DNA from: Geotalea toluenoxydans JCM 15764 | GTDB lineage: Bacteria; Desulfobacterota; Desulfuromonadia; Geobacterales; Geobacteraceae | Direction: 5' to 3' | DNA: 64,000 bases | NCBI RefSeq assembly: GCF_001311985.1 | Contig: NZ_BBCJ01000004.1 | Span: forward strand, 109,585 to 173,584 | Shown: positions 32,284 through 45,463 of the stretch, piece after piece | How the letters are laid out: every line of letters starts with the position of its first letter | Position numbering within the stretch: the stretch's first letter is position 1 | Position numbers and translations under genes: made by a program | Notes under the pieces: generated by a model | The model's input: only the letters and a program-made list of their open reading frames with translations | Database searches by the model: none | Told to the model about the DNA's origin: nothing

Positions 32284-35200
32284 ATGGCAAAGCGAACGGC
32301 CGTAAAGGCCCGGGCATGGTTCGGGCAGCAGATCGCACTCCTGTGTCTATTGCTCATATCAGCGTGGAGTGTCTGGGGCGCAGAGATGGTAACCAACGGT
32401 GCTTTCAGTGGCAGCACCGGCTGGACATTCAGTACCGCCACCTATGACAGCACCACAGGCAGAAGTGCTAATGGTTCTGCCAAGCTGTACATTGCGGGAA
32501 GAAACACAGCCACCGCCGGTACAGTGACACAGTCGATTTCCATTCCTGCCGGGTCAGTCATCAATGCTGTGGCCTTGTATTCCCAGTTGACCACCAATTA
32601 TGAGACTGCAGGCGACAACATATCGGTAGACCTGCGTTATGAAGATGCCACCACCGTCAACATTTTCAGTTCCGGTGAGCTTACCAACAGCGCTTGGACT
32701 GTGCGCAATGGCGCCGGTGTCACCTTAGCGCAGAATGTCAATCAGATTATCATCACCATGAACACCAAGGCGGGCAATAATACGGCAGCAAACGCCTCCC
32801 TGTGGGTGGACGACCTGTCCATCAGCTACACTGCATCAAACAACGGTACTACTCCCGGCGCAATGACATCCTTTGGCGCCACGGATAAACAGATCAGCAT
32901 CCAAGTCGCCTTCACAGGCGATGATGATAACGATAACAGTTGTGTCATTGCCTACGGCACTACTCCTGGTAACTACAACTTTACGGCTCCGGCGCCGGTT
33001 AAAGGTGCAGGTATTTACACCACCACCGTCAGCGGCCTTACTCCCAATACCCCCTATTATTTCCAAGCCACTTTTACAGATCCAGATAACGTTCCCGGCA
33101 CGGTGACCGGTACATTCTCCACGACCCCACCTCTTTCGGACCCTCTGCTGCACAACAGCATCAACCTTGCGCCAAATATTGGTCGGCCAGCAGCGGTTGG
33201 GGTGTTGCCGGTGGTCAGTATGGAGAGTTCACCTGTACCACCTGTCATAATCGAAACACCGGTAACATAAAAAGGGTAGTGGGTTCGATACCTGCCACCA
33301 TCGGTACGGCAGTAGTGAAACCTGTAACATACCGCAACGTCACCGCCTTCGGTAACGATGCCGGCGGGCATGCTACTTCGCAGCGCATCTGTGAAGTCTG
33401 CCACACCCAGACCACAGTGCATAAGTACAACCAGACAACCGGCGACCTGAATCACAAGAACGCCAACTTAACTGACTGTACCTCCTGTCACGCCCACAAC
33501 AAGTCCTTCGGTGCATCTTGTAACAGTTGCCACGGGTATCCCCCCATCAACGCCACTCTTGGTACTGACGGTCTGGCCTCGCCTGCAACAGGCGTGCTGG
33601 TCTCCGGGCAGGCTGGCGCCCATGCCACCCACGTCAATGTCCGCGGCATGACCTGCGAAACCTGTCACCAGGGCTATACTCAAAACCCGATGGGGAATCA
33701 GACCCTGGAATTTGGTTTCAATATCAACGAAGGAACCATAGCCGGATTCAAAGGCACCTTCAACGGCGGCAGTTTTGCCAGTAAAACCCCATATTCCCCT
33801 TACAGCAGCAACTCAACCTATACCGGCACGACAGTCAACATGGCAACAGGCAACAACAATACCTGTTCCAACCTCTACTGTCACGGCGGGTATGCAGGCA
33901 GCAACGGCTCCCTCACGGTTCCCTCCTGGACCGCCGGTGCAACGGCCAAGGGTTGCGGTGCCTGCCACGGCGTAAGCCAGGCAACTCCTCCCACCTCCGG
34001 CAACCATGTCCGCCATACCGGAACGGCAACGGGCAACATGGGTATTGCTTGTAGTGATTGTCACGGGACACTTCCTGCCAATAATGCCCATGTTAATGGC
34101 AATGTGGTAACAAGCCTGAATCCCGCATCGAAACTGCGGGCAAATGCCACTTATAAGGCTTTGCCAACCAGTCTTCTGCAGCGCTCAGCTATGGCGCCTG
34201 TGCTGTTTACTGCCACAGCACGGTTCAGAATTCTACAGCCACTGCTGTTGCAACTCCGACAGTGACACCAGTCTGGGGAGGCGCACCAATCGTCTCCTGC
34301 GACACCTCGGCATGCCACGGCAATCCACCGGCCAATGCCAACCATTCCACCCACGTAAATGCAGGATACGAGTGTATTGTCTGTCATAATACAGCAGGCA
34401 AGGACACGGCCAAGCATGCCGACTACAACATCGATGTTACCTTCAGCGGCGTTGCCGGTTCCGGTACCTACAGCCAATCCCCCAACACCCCTGGCAACGG
34501 GTTCGGCACTTGTTCGGCGACTTACTGCCACAACGGTGCAGCCAGTGCTCCCACATGGAATGGCTCTTCCCTGCCGGCCGATTGTACAGGATGCCATGGT
34601 AATGAAGTGACCGCGGCAACCAAGTTGAGTGGAGCCCACAATGCCCATCTTAACAATGCAAGCCAGGGAGCGTCTTTACATGTAGTTCCTGCCACGCCCC
34701 GACTATTACCAACCCCAACAATAGAACGATTACGAACAGCATTTCCCATGTCAACGGCATGCTCAACTACTCCGGTCTCTATGCGGGCAGGAACGCGACC
34801 TGCAGCAACATCTACTGCCACAGCACCGGCAAGGGCGCCTTTGTCAACCCACCAACATGGGCCAGCGGCACAACCTTGAGCTGCAACGGCTGCCACGGCA
34901 CCGGCGGCAATACAAGCGGTATGCCTTCACCGGACGCAGTGGGCGTCAACAGCCACGTCAAGCATCTGCCGTCCCAGGATACCACCAAGTGCGTCTACTG
35001 TCACCGGACCACCGTCAACGGCACCAATGCCATTATTGCAGGCAGTCAGCACATCAACAAGGCTCGCGACGTCCGCTTCAGCAAACCGAGCAGCTTCACC
35101 AACTACTCCGGTACCTACAATGCAGGCAACAGGACCTGTTCAACCTCCTACTGCCACGGAACCTCAGCTTCAGACGCCTGGGGTACCACAGGTCCCCTGG

Positions 35201-38200
35201 CATGCAACAAATGCCATGATTCCAGCAATGCTCTTCCAGGCGCCCATGGCATTCACTACAACACGGCAACCGTTGCCACCGGCCTTTACGGTGCAGTCCC
35301 CGGCAGCTCCAGCCAAAGCGCAACCGCATATCAGTTTGCCTGCTCCGCCTGTCACGGCACAGATACCAATGCCCATGCAGACTATCCCAAGACAGCCGTG
35401 TCCGATGCCACTATCTTCTTCGGCTTCAGTTCCGCCGGTCGTGGCGCCAATGCCAACACCGCCTATGTCCGCCAGGCTACCGGCGCTACCGACAGCAAAG
35501 GTTATGACTGGACCAGCGGCGGTAACGGCAACTGTACCACCACCTACTGCCACAGTAACGGCCGCGGCAGCAATGGCGTAAGTACAACCGTAAACTGGGG
35601 CATCACCGCCAGGGATGCAAGCTGCGGTACCTGCCACGGTACTTCGGCAACCACCATCGCAGGATCTAACCCTGCCAGTACACCGAATATGCTCTCCGGT
35701 GCTCATAAGGCACACATCTCTACAGTCTCTACCGGTGGCAGTTTTGCCTGTACCGACTGCCACGCTGACACCCTGAGCGGGAATACCACCATTGCCGCCA
35801 ATGCTTATAACAAGCACGTCAACAAGTTCATCAACTACTCCGGCCGCTATGCCGGCAAGAACAAGACCTGTTCTACCTTCTACTGCCACAGCAACGGTAA
35901 AGGCGGCGCACCGGTCACAACCCTGCCTACCTGGACCAGCGGCACGACCCTTGGCTGTAACGGCTGCCACGGTTCCACGGGCAACGCCAGCGGTATGCCG
36001 ACACCCGATGCCGTCGGCGTCAACAGCCACAACAAGCACCTGCCGACCCAGGACACCACCAAGTGCGTCTACTGTCACCGCACAACGGTCAACGGCACCA
36101 ATGCCATCATAACCGGCAGCCAGCACATCAATGCTGCACGTGATGTCCGCTTCAGCAAGCCCAATGCCTTCACCAACAACTCGGGTGCATATAATGCCAG
36201 CAACAGGACCTGTTCGACCTCCTACTGCCACGGCACCGCAGCATCCGATGCCTGGGGTACCGCCGGACCGCTGGCATGTAACAAATGCCACGAATCCAGC
36301 AACGCCCTGCCCGGTGCCCACGTGATCCACTACAACACGGCAACCGTAGCCACCGGCCTTTACGGCGCAGCCCCCGGCACCTCCAGCCAGAGCGCAACCG
36401 CTTACCAGTTTGCATGTTCCTCCTGCCACGGTACCGATACCAGCAAGCATGCCAACTACCCAGTAACCAACGTATCAGATGCAACCATCTTCTTCGGCTT
36501 CAGTTCCGCCGGCCGTGGCGCCTCGGCCAACAGCGCCTATGCACCGCAGCTTACCGGCTCCACCGACCTCAAGGGTTACCAGTGGACGACCGGCGGCAAC
36601 GGCAATTGTACCGCCACCTACTGCCACAGTAACGGCCGCGGTAGCAACGGCGGCAGCACAACGGTCAACTGGGGCGTAACAGCAAGAGATGCAAGCTGTG
36701 CAACCTGTCACGGTGACACCACAACCACCACTGCCGGAACAAATCCCTCCAGCACACCGACCATGCTTTCCGGTGCTCACAAGGCACACGTCGTTACCGG
36801 TACCGGCGGCGGCTTCGGCTGTATTGACTGCCACGCTACAACCGTTAGCGGCAATACCGCCATTGCAACAAACAGCTATAATAAGCACGTCAACAAGTTC
36901 GTTGACTACTCTGGTCTCTATGCCGGAAAAACAAAAACCTGCAGCAATATCTACTGCCACAGCACAGGCAGAGGAACCTTTGTCAATCCGCCCACCTGGG
37001 CAAGCGGCACAACCCTCAACTGTAGCGGCTGCCATGCTCCACCTCAGTAAACCTCACTTCTGGTAGCCATAATGCCCACCTTGTGGCCGGTGCAACCTGC
37101 CAGAACTGCCACTGGAACACCAGCCAGGCCAATGGCACAATTGCAGCCGTTGCCCAGCACATCAACAGAGCAGTCGGAGTCAACCAGGGCAGTACCTTTA
37201 AATCTGTTGCCGTCGGTTTCACAGGTACCACGAGCTGTTCGGCAATTTCCTGTCACAGCAACGGCACCTCCGGCGGGGCAGCGGCAGCAACATGGGGCGG
37301 TACCCTCAAATGTGACGGCTGCATCCCAATCTCTCCGCCGCCCACACGGTTCACGTCAACCTGAACCTGAGCACCGGCATCACGTTCTACAACTATACCG
37401 CCATCAAGTCCACAGGTTCCGAGCCGGTCAACGGCGTCAAGTACGGTTTCGGCTGCGGTACCTGTCATCCACTGGTGGAATCTACCTTCCATATGGACGG
37501 CAGCGTAGAGGTGCAACTTGATCCGGCCACCGTCGGCGCCGGCGCTCTGCGCCAGAAAAACGGCGTCGGCGCATTAATGAACGGTGACAAGAGCTGTGAC
37601 CTTGTCTACTGCCACAGTGACGGTAAAAACGCCATGGTTGCAGGGCCTACCGGCAACGGCCATGCACCGGTCTGGACGACCACCTTTGCTGTCCTTGGTG
37701 GCGACCGTTGTACGAAATGCCATGGCAACTCGCCGCAAACCGCAGCCCACAACGCACACCAGGTCGGTATTCACTACGACAACATCTACAACGGTACGTC
37801 CGGCAAGTTGGCTGCTGTCAACACCGGTTCCTCCAGCCATGGTGTAGCAGGCCAGTCTACCACCATCACCTGTAACACCTGCCATTACAAAACGATCACC
37901 GCCTCTGGCAATGACCAGAACACCCTGTGCAAGACCTGCCACACCGGTCCGACACATCTGCAGGGGAATGCGGCCATTGCCGACTTCTCCTTCCATGTCA
38001 ACGGCAGGAAAGAGATCTCATTCAAGCCTTCGCTCAAGGTCATCTCAAAGGCACAGCTCAGGCAGACCAGCTTCTCCAACTACTCCGGTCTCTGGGTACG
38101 TAACGGCGGCAACTACAAGAACGGCGTTAACGCCTTCGATACCGCCAAGACCGCTCTTACGGACACCATGTGGAACTCGACGGCAGGTAACTGCTCCAAC

Positions 38201-38287
38201 ATCTCCTGCCACAACCTGAGAGTGGGCGAGACAGTCAACTGGACCGACACCACCATCAGTTGCCAGTCCTGTCACAGCAAGCTGTAA
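32284..38287 (+). CDS. Giant multihaem c-type cytochrome, about 44 haem motifs (five frameshifts)
   Basis: About 2,000 residues after repair of frame changes near 33175, 34160, 34675, 37050 and 37330. A signal peptide (IALLCLLLISAWSVWGAE) is followed by a beta-sandwich of about 170 residues (MVTNGAFSGSTGWTFSTA, carbohydrate-binding-module-like), an Fn3-like domain (near SFGATDKQISIQVAF) and then a haem region. I count about 44 motifs: roughly 30 CXXCH, 13 CX4CH (for example CSNIYCH, CSTSYCH, CTTTYCH) and one CX3CH (CAVYCH). The CX4CH/CXXCH alternation is the pattern of the Geobacter C4xC/C2xCH domain. It is probably an outer-surface or extracellular electron-transfer protein. AGGAGG precedes the ATG; a terminator follows. 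Confidence 0.9.
34768..36906 (+). repeat. Two tandem 1.07-kb repeats inside the giant cytochrome gene
   Basis: Unit 1 begins at 34768 (YSGLYAGRNATCSNIYCH), unit 2 at 35836 (YSGRYAGKNKTCSTFYCH) and a partial third unit at 36907 (YSGLYAGKTKTCSNIYCH). The periods are 1,068 and 1,071 bases, 356 and 357 residues. Each unit carries nine haem motifs in the same order. Long stretches are nearly identical at protein level, such as DAVGVNSHVKHLPSQDTTKC against DAVGVNSHNKHLPTQDTTKC. This shows recent duplication of a nine-haem module. Confidence 0.9.
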
Positions 38288-38312
38288 TTCGAACCATAAA
38301 ACAGCAGCACAA

Positions 38313-38347
38313 AGAAAGGCCGGGTTTCTCCGGCCTTTCTTTTTTTC
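38313..38347 (+). terminator. Intrinsic terminator of the giant cytochrome gene
   Basis: An 11-bp perfect stem AGAAAGGCCGG/CCGGCCTTTCT with loop GTTTCT, followed by a T8 run (38340-38347), 25 bases after the stop codon at 38287. Confidence 0.92.
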
Positions 38348-38504
38348 CCGACGGTTTAGCCTTGCTTCAGAGGCTGCGTCTGTGGGAGTGTCGTAACTTT
38401 CGTGTTAACAATTACATATGTATTTAAAATAATATAAATATGCTTGTCGTATTTTAATTGGTTTTCTATAGTCCCAATTGTCCTTTTATATTGAAGAGAT
38501 AGGA

Positions 38505-38539
38505 AGTGTAAAATTTTTTTACAGTGTAAATTTTACACT
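38505..38539. promoter_or_regulatory. AGTGTAAA repeat and palindrome upstream of the transglutaminase-fold giant
   Basis: AGTGTAAATTTTACACT (38523-38539) is a perfect 17-bp palindrome, and a further copy of the half-site AGTGTAAA lies at 38505-38512, 18 bases away on the same face. It sits in an AT-rich 260-base leader between the cytochrome terminator and the start at 38608. The spacing suggests a cooperative repressor or activator site. Confidence 0.45.
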
Positions 38540-38607
38540 TGTAAAAACTGCCTTCTTTTTTCCTCTTAGGAATTTTCTTTTGCAATGGAATATATAAATA
38601 GGTTTTT

Positions 38608-41600
38608 ATGCTTGTTCTGGAGGGGGTAGTGCAGAGATTTCTACTTCGATTGGTGTTTCCCGTGTTGATGTTTTGCTCGCCGGCTTTTGGCGACGAGCTA
38701 GAAAAAGACCTGTCGCTGGATCTGCGAGAAAGCAGGGCCATTGCAGCCGCCACCAGAGCCAAGTCATACCGGGGCGAGCAGATAAGCGCCGAGGTGGTCA
38801 AGCTTAAGACACAGGCGGAGAAGATACGGGCAGGTTTATTGCTGCTCCAGGAACGTTACAAAACCCGCGTCTCAGCAAACTCTTCTCTTAACGGGCAGGC
38901 ATTGGATCGCCAGGATGCAACTGCTGGTGGGCTCATCAAGGCGTTGGAGGAATACCTTGCTCTGATCGATGCCATCCCTCCGGACAATGTTGTCGCTCCT
39001 TCCGTGCTCGACCGCCTGCTGTCTGTCCTCAATGCTCTTGCTCCTCCGAAAAAAAGCACCATACTTGGCAGCCTTCCCTACAAACACCTCGGCTATCCCG
39101 CAAAAGAGCCGGCAACCTCACCTGTTGTAACCCCTGCCTACAAGGGCGGAGACGCAATGTAATCAAAGCCGATACCGCATCAACTCCTGAAGCTCCCATC
39201 TCCAAAGATATCTCAGAACTTGCCCAGTCCCTCAACTGGAACCCGGTGCTCATCTACGAATGGGTGAAGAACAACGTGGAGACCGAATGGTATTGGGGTG
39301 CCATGAAGGGAGCGGAGGAGACGCTGCGGCAGAAAAGCGGCAATGATGCCGATCAGTCAGCTCTGCTGGTCGCACTGCTTAGAGCCAGCGGTTTTCCGGC
39401 AAGGTATGTCAAAGGAACGATGGAGTTTTTTCCAGGCATTGAGCGGGCGAAGAATCTGATCGGTCTCGATGACCCGGCGAAAATTTATACCTTTCTTCAG
39501 AAAGCCGGCATACCGGTAAAGCCGGTTATTGCAGCGGGCAGAATTGTAAACCTCCAGGCCGAGCACCTCTGGGTGGAAAGTTACATTCCTTATTCCAACT
39601 ACCGCGGCGCCGTCATAGACGAGCATGGCAAGATCTGGGTAGCTCTCGACACCAGTATCAAACCCCAGGGCTACACCAGGACTCAAGGAGCCGGTGTGCC
39701 GGCAGATATGCTCGGTACCTTCAGGAGCGAATACCTGGGAGAGCTGCAGGTTTTAGCCCCAATTGACTCTCTAAAGGACAAGCTGAACAAATCCCTCGCC
39801 GACAGCAGCCCGGCAAGAGCTGGTCCGACCTTACCGACAAGCAAGTCCTTGTACCGGATGTCCTGAAGATCCTTCCCGGAAGCCTGCAGTTCCCGCAGAT
39901 TTCCATCACCGGCGAGTATCAAACCCTCCCCGAGGACCTGAAGCATAAACTAACCATCACCGGTACAGCCAACGGTACAGAGCTTTTCAGCCATACCCTC
40001 GACGCTTATAAAGTATCCAACCGCAGGCTGGCATTGCGCTACGAACCGGAAACCGTCGAAGATCAGGGCACCATCGACTCTTTCGGCGGACTGGACAATA
40101 CGCCTCCGTACCTGGTGCGGTTGCGGCCGGTACTGACCCTGGACGGCGAACGGCTGGTGGTGGCCCAGGATGGCCTGCCCATGGGGGCAGACTATACCCT
40201 GAACATCGACATCGTCACCCCCAACGGCACGGAACGCATTACCAGCAACCAGATTATCGGCAACCTGGCGGTAATCGGCATCGTCAGCCAGAATGCCCAG
40301 CTCCAATCGCCATCAGTGAAGCAGACGACGCCGAAGCCATACTGCACAAGGAGGCAATCGGCTATATCCACCGCTGGAACAAATCCGAGGAGGATCTGGC
40401 GGCTCTGCTGGGGCAACGCATCTCCCGGCCGACCGTGACCGTGGCCACCGTCGGCGGCAGATCGACGTCACCTTTCTCATGGACACTCCCCACGATTTCC
40501 AGTGGAAAGGGCTCTTTCTCGATGCGGGCTATCGCAGAATCGAGACGGTGGGAAGAAACGGCAATGAGCAGGACTTCATGCGCCTGTCCGCCCTGGAAGG
40601 GTCCATCCTGGAAAACAGGATCTTCGAAGACGATCTGAAGGTCGACTCTGTCTCTACGGCAAAACTGCTGCAACTTTCGGCGGCAAACGGCATTACAACC
40701 ATCACCATCGACAAATCCAGCAGCGATGGCTTATTACCGACTCTTCCTTCGATGATGCCATCAAAACGGACATAGCCAATGCCGTTAACCAGGGGCTCAC
40801 CGTTACCATCCCGCAGAATGAGATTGGCTACTTCAATTGGAGCGGTGTCGGCTACATCAAGGAGAACCCGGAGACCGGTGAGTCGGGGTGGATGCTGTCC
40901 GGGCAGGTGGCTGGGGGGATGACGGCTGTTAGAAAAGATCAATGGGTCCAAAAAGATCTAGCAGACAGCCTTTCGTTGCCATACAGCAGCACGCCGAACA
41001 ATGATCCTAATTCTGTGCGAAAGCTTGTGCGAATTAAAAGCTCAGATTATCAAGATGGTATTGTCGGGAAGACGCTACCAGAGCCGTTACAAGTTTTGGC
41101 TCTCGATGGAGCGAACAGACCGGTAAAGAATGTACAGGTAGTCTTTCGCAGCATAGCTGGAGGAGGATTGCTGGGTCCAGATGCCACAACCGATACAACA
41201 GCTGGTGCCAGTGAATATAGAATAGCCACAGGCGCGGATGGCATTGCCCGTGCCTACTTGATGCTGGGGACCAAAACAGCTGATTCACCATACTTTATCA
41301 TGCAGAATAAGCCCTATGCTGTCCAAGTCGGACAAAATATGGTCAACGTCCAGGCTGACATCTCCAGTGGCGCTCTTGCGACTGACAAGCCATTTGAGGC
41401 TTATGCCTTCCCCGGAGATGCCGTCAACATCGTTAAAGTGGCGGAAAATACAACAGATAACAAGTGGGGGTTACCCGGCCTTTTTGCCGGTTCGATATGG
41501 GTGCTGGTAACGGATGTCTACGGCAACCCCATTTCGAATAAAGAGGTTACTTTCAGCGTTGAAGAGCAAGTTTACCGTCTCAACCCACAGCCGTTCGAAA

Positions 41601-44600
41601 CTCCGAATGCGAAAATACATAATGCGAGATTGCTGCGATTGGAAAATTCCTGTCCAGGATCACCGACTCTTGATTGTGCTGACAGCATGGAACAATTGCA
41701 GGTAACTAGCAATATAACCGGTGCCGTTGCAGAAGTCCTGCTGGGGAATACAGACGGTACCGATTTCACCATTACAGCAAATGCCCTGAAGGACGAAAAC
41801 GGTACTGAAACTTCTACTCCATTACAGCCGGTCAGCTTTACCTATCACAGCTATGGGATTACAGAACGAAGTGATGATACGGCCGCTACGTATCTAACTG
41901 CCAGTGTAGTGCACCACTTTGATTCACGAGGGAATCGTATTGATGCGGGTAAGGCTGGAACTGTATTCCCGCAGCCACTTACGGTTACTTTATATCGTTC
42001 TGAAGAAACCACTGTATCTGCCATAAAGGATAACTGCTCAACGGCCTGCTATTACCTGAAAGGGACAGGCATATTTCAGACAAGCAAGGTCAATGATGGT
42101 ACCGTTTCTTTCTCTATTAGCCAAGGAGGTGGCTCTGTTTCTCCGGCAGTAGTTCCAGCTTCTTCTAATGGTCAAACTCCTAACACAATTATTGATGGCA
42201 TATATGAGTCGTACCTGACTCTTGGCCAAGCTCCCGCATTGAATGTAATTTCTGTCCTTGCCTCTACTTCGTCACTGGTAAAACACATCAATACCTCGAC
42301 AGGAGAAACATTCTCCAAAAGTAAAACCCTCACTACGGAAACAAGCTTGAACATATGGGGTGTTTTACCAAGGTTGGAGCCCGATCAATGGATACTGATC
42401 AACAGTAAAGGCTATCCTACAGCAGATGTGCCTTTGCGACTCTCAGTCAAGCCCGATGAATATCCTGTTGGTAGCCTGGCAGTTCGCTTTTACGAAAACG
42501 GGTTGTGGGGATATATGGGTGAGGTGCCTGTACAAAGAGCAGGAGGGGTGCTTTCTGCTGGTGGTGCTGTTTTTGATCCAAGGAATTCTTACCAAGCCAA
42601 GCTTGTTCTTTTTGATTCCCAGATTTCTAACGTTGAGAGTGATCCCGTACCAATAAAGGTTGTTGCCGTTGACCTGGCGATCGACTCGGAAAATACAAGC
42701 GGGCTCAATCCCGATGGAACCCACAAAGATCCGCAGAGAACAGTCCACAGCGAAGTGATAGAAGATGCGCCGGATCAACCAGGGAAATACATCCCGCTTA
42801 ACGAGAGGGACATCAATAATAACAAAATCTTGGATTTCGCGGACGGCTACGATCTTACATCCTCACAACCGACGGACAACGGATCTGCCGCTTTTGTGCC
42901 GATCCTTCTGGAGATCCCTGAGCCGATAGACACGACTCAAGCGCAGGTGCGCTTCATCTACAATGCATCTGATCCTGCAGGCGTAACCCAAAGCACCACC
43001 GGAGAGTATCTCCCTGCACCCGGTGGACATATCCGTCTCTGGAACAAAGATGGCATCAAGGGGAGGCAAAAAGCAAGCCTTGCCAATGGCGGCAACTACA
43101 TAAAGCCGGGGGATATTCTCAACACCTCCCAACTGGGCGATCCTATTGCCCCAGGAGTATGGCGCCTCTATGTAGAGGGAGTAACCTCCAGCACTCAACT
43201 AGGGGAAGAATCGATACGCATGGATATAGACCCAGACGGCAATGGCCCTTCACCATTCATGATGGCGGATGAAGTACGGGCAACAGTAAACAAGCCGCTG
43301 CTTATTACCGACTACAACCGCGACAGGGTGATCGATGATAAGGACAGGCTTAGAGCGGCTTTGGGAAATACTTTCTATTTTTGGGTGAATGACGACATGG
43401 ATTCGGGAGATATCAGTGAGGATAGCGACACCCCCGAATATCGTACAACATCGCAGATTCTTTCCCTTAAAAACTTGAACGGCAAAGACTCTAAGGTAAA
43501 TGGTACACGTGACCTTGAAGATTTTTTTCCAGTGTATCTGGATTTACAGGAAATGCTGGCAAAGTTTACCCCATCCGCATTTGACTATGTTTTAAAACAG
43601 GGCGATTCAGCGCTAAACCTGGCTTTTCCAGGTCTGAACGACAGCAAAACTGGTCTAAATGCAGATGAATCTGGAAAATATCTGACTGATGCTACTGAGA
43701 ACGGTGTTGCCAAGGGACTTGCTGAAAAGGAGACATTCAAGGTTACCAAGACAGGCATCAGATTGAACGACCATCCGGGTAACCCTTCGTTCTTGCAAAA
43801 CATCATCGCGGAAAAAAAGGAGTCATCCTCATCGAGGGTAATTCATCGACATCTCATCCGCTGGTATTGGAGATTATTGATCGTGGTACTGGAAAGACTG
43901 TAGTTACGTCAAGCCTTAATCTCAGTATTGCAGGTGTTGAGCAAATGTTCCGGCATAAAAACCTTATCCAGACGATGAATAGGATAGAGAATCATCTACT
44001 CCCAACACCACCTGGAGTATCGCCGATCCCGGGGCATCCGGTACCAAGTGCTGGTAAGTCCGATAGAGTGGATGCTGCTGATTTTGACAACTCCAAGCAT
44101 TTCACTGGATTTGATACTGAAAATGATGGCACCGACTTCGTGTTCGTCCATGGCCTGAATATCAATGGTGATGAAGCGCGTGGTGTGCAGGCCGGGATAT
44201 TCAAACGCCTCTTCTGGTCAGGATCTCGTGCCCATTTCTGGGGTATTACCTGGTATGGATGGGACTCTCAGCCACAATCGGCTTCTGTTTCGGTACTCGT
44301 TCCCCCAAATATCATCATAATGTTCGACATGCATACAATGCCGGATTACTCCTAAAGAATTTTATCGAAAATCAAGGTCTACTGAATCCTACAATTGCCG
44401 GTCATAGTTTAGGCAATATCGTTGTTTCTACAGCTATTCAGAATGGTGTTAATTACAGCCGTTACTTAATGATTAACGCAGCAGTGGCTGAAGAGGCCTA
44501 TATACCAGAAAATGCATATACCAAGGATGAAACTGGCGCTTTTGGCCCAAGCTCAAATTGGTATACCAACACACGTCGGACGATGTACCATCCTGCCTGG

Positions 44601-45452
44601 CGATACCCTAACGGGCAACCTACTGATATAGGTTATGATCCGTTCCTCTGGTCGTCTGAGTGGTATACGCTGTTTGACAAGGATGATGTTCGTTCAACCC
44701 TTACTTGGCGAAATTATTTCGGAAAAATCAGGATGGACGCTAGAGTCTACTCGTTTTTCACGCCCACAGATGAAGCTTTCAAACCATTTAACTATAATCC
44801 ATTAGCAAGCGGCGCACCTACCGACCCCCGGGAGTATCCAGCAAATGTAAATGATTGGCCAGGATTAGATGATGTTTTGGCAGAGTGGCTTAAAAGCCTT
44901 TGTTTCGACAACGAAAGACTCGGCAACTATGCGTGGTCGATGCAGGAATTGTTGAAGGGACGGATGACAATGGAAGGGTTCACACAGGGAGGATGGGGGT
45001 TCAATAAGGTAGAGGGCGGAGATTACTATCCCTGCACTACGCTTCCTGATAGCTCCAACGTTTGTAATTTCATCACACCATCCGAGGCAAATACGCTCAT
45101 ACCGCAATTGCTTAAGGCAAAGCCGCTTTTCAACAAGAATCCCGACAACGAGTCTTTATTTACAGATAACCCTGTGCAGTTTAGTTCACCTGATGCGTTT
45201 GCGCAAAAGCAAATGGAGTTGCTGTCCAATGAAATACCCTCGCTTACCTTTGCCGCCGGGCATCGAGGGGTGAAGGAGTTTGCTGATAAAAATAATATTG
45301 ATATACGAAAAAACTATTTAGAGCAAGTTCCATACTCGCCGTGGCCGCGTAAACCATTAATAAACCACGAGTGGCGACACAATGATTTATACAATGTTGC
45401 CTATCCATACACATACAGGATGTTCGATGATTTTGTTTCGAAAATGAAATGA
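38608..45452 (+). CDS. Giant exported protein: transglutaminase-like fold, Ig-like region, C-terminal alpha/beta hydrolase (about seven frameshifts)
   Basis: About 2,280 residues after repair of frame changes near 39150, 39840, 40305, 40458, 40725, 43815 and 44270. A signal peptide (LRLVFPVLMFCSPAFGDE) is followed by a helical region and a transglutaminase-like domain from LNWNPVLIYEWVKNNVETEW. The usual catalytic cysteine position reads GNDADQSALLVALLRASG, so it is Asp, although the histidine (AEHLWVESYIPY) and aspartate (WVALDTSIK) regions remain. A marker segment NPETGESGWMLSGQVAGG near 40890 ends the constant part. Then come a long Ig/Big-like region and, from about 44130, a hydrolase domain (TDFVFVHGLNINGDEARG) with nucleophile elbow GHSLG. 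The layout suggests an exported polymorphic effector with a lipase/esterase-like tip, which is inference. Confidence 0.75.
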
Positions 45453-45463
45453 GAGGAGTGTAA

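Noticed and set aside
35170..36450. A 426-codon minus-strand open frame opposite the giant cytochrome
   Set aside because: It is low-complexity (Ala/Gly/Val/Cys rich) and mirrors the 1.07-kb repeats of the haem gene. The plus strand has conserved haem motifs, so this is a shadow.
43795..43830. Programmed ribosomal frameshifting at the A7 run in the giant gene
   Set aside because: The run is slippery in principle, but similar frame changes without slippery sites occur all over the window, so no special mechanism is needed.
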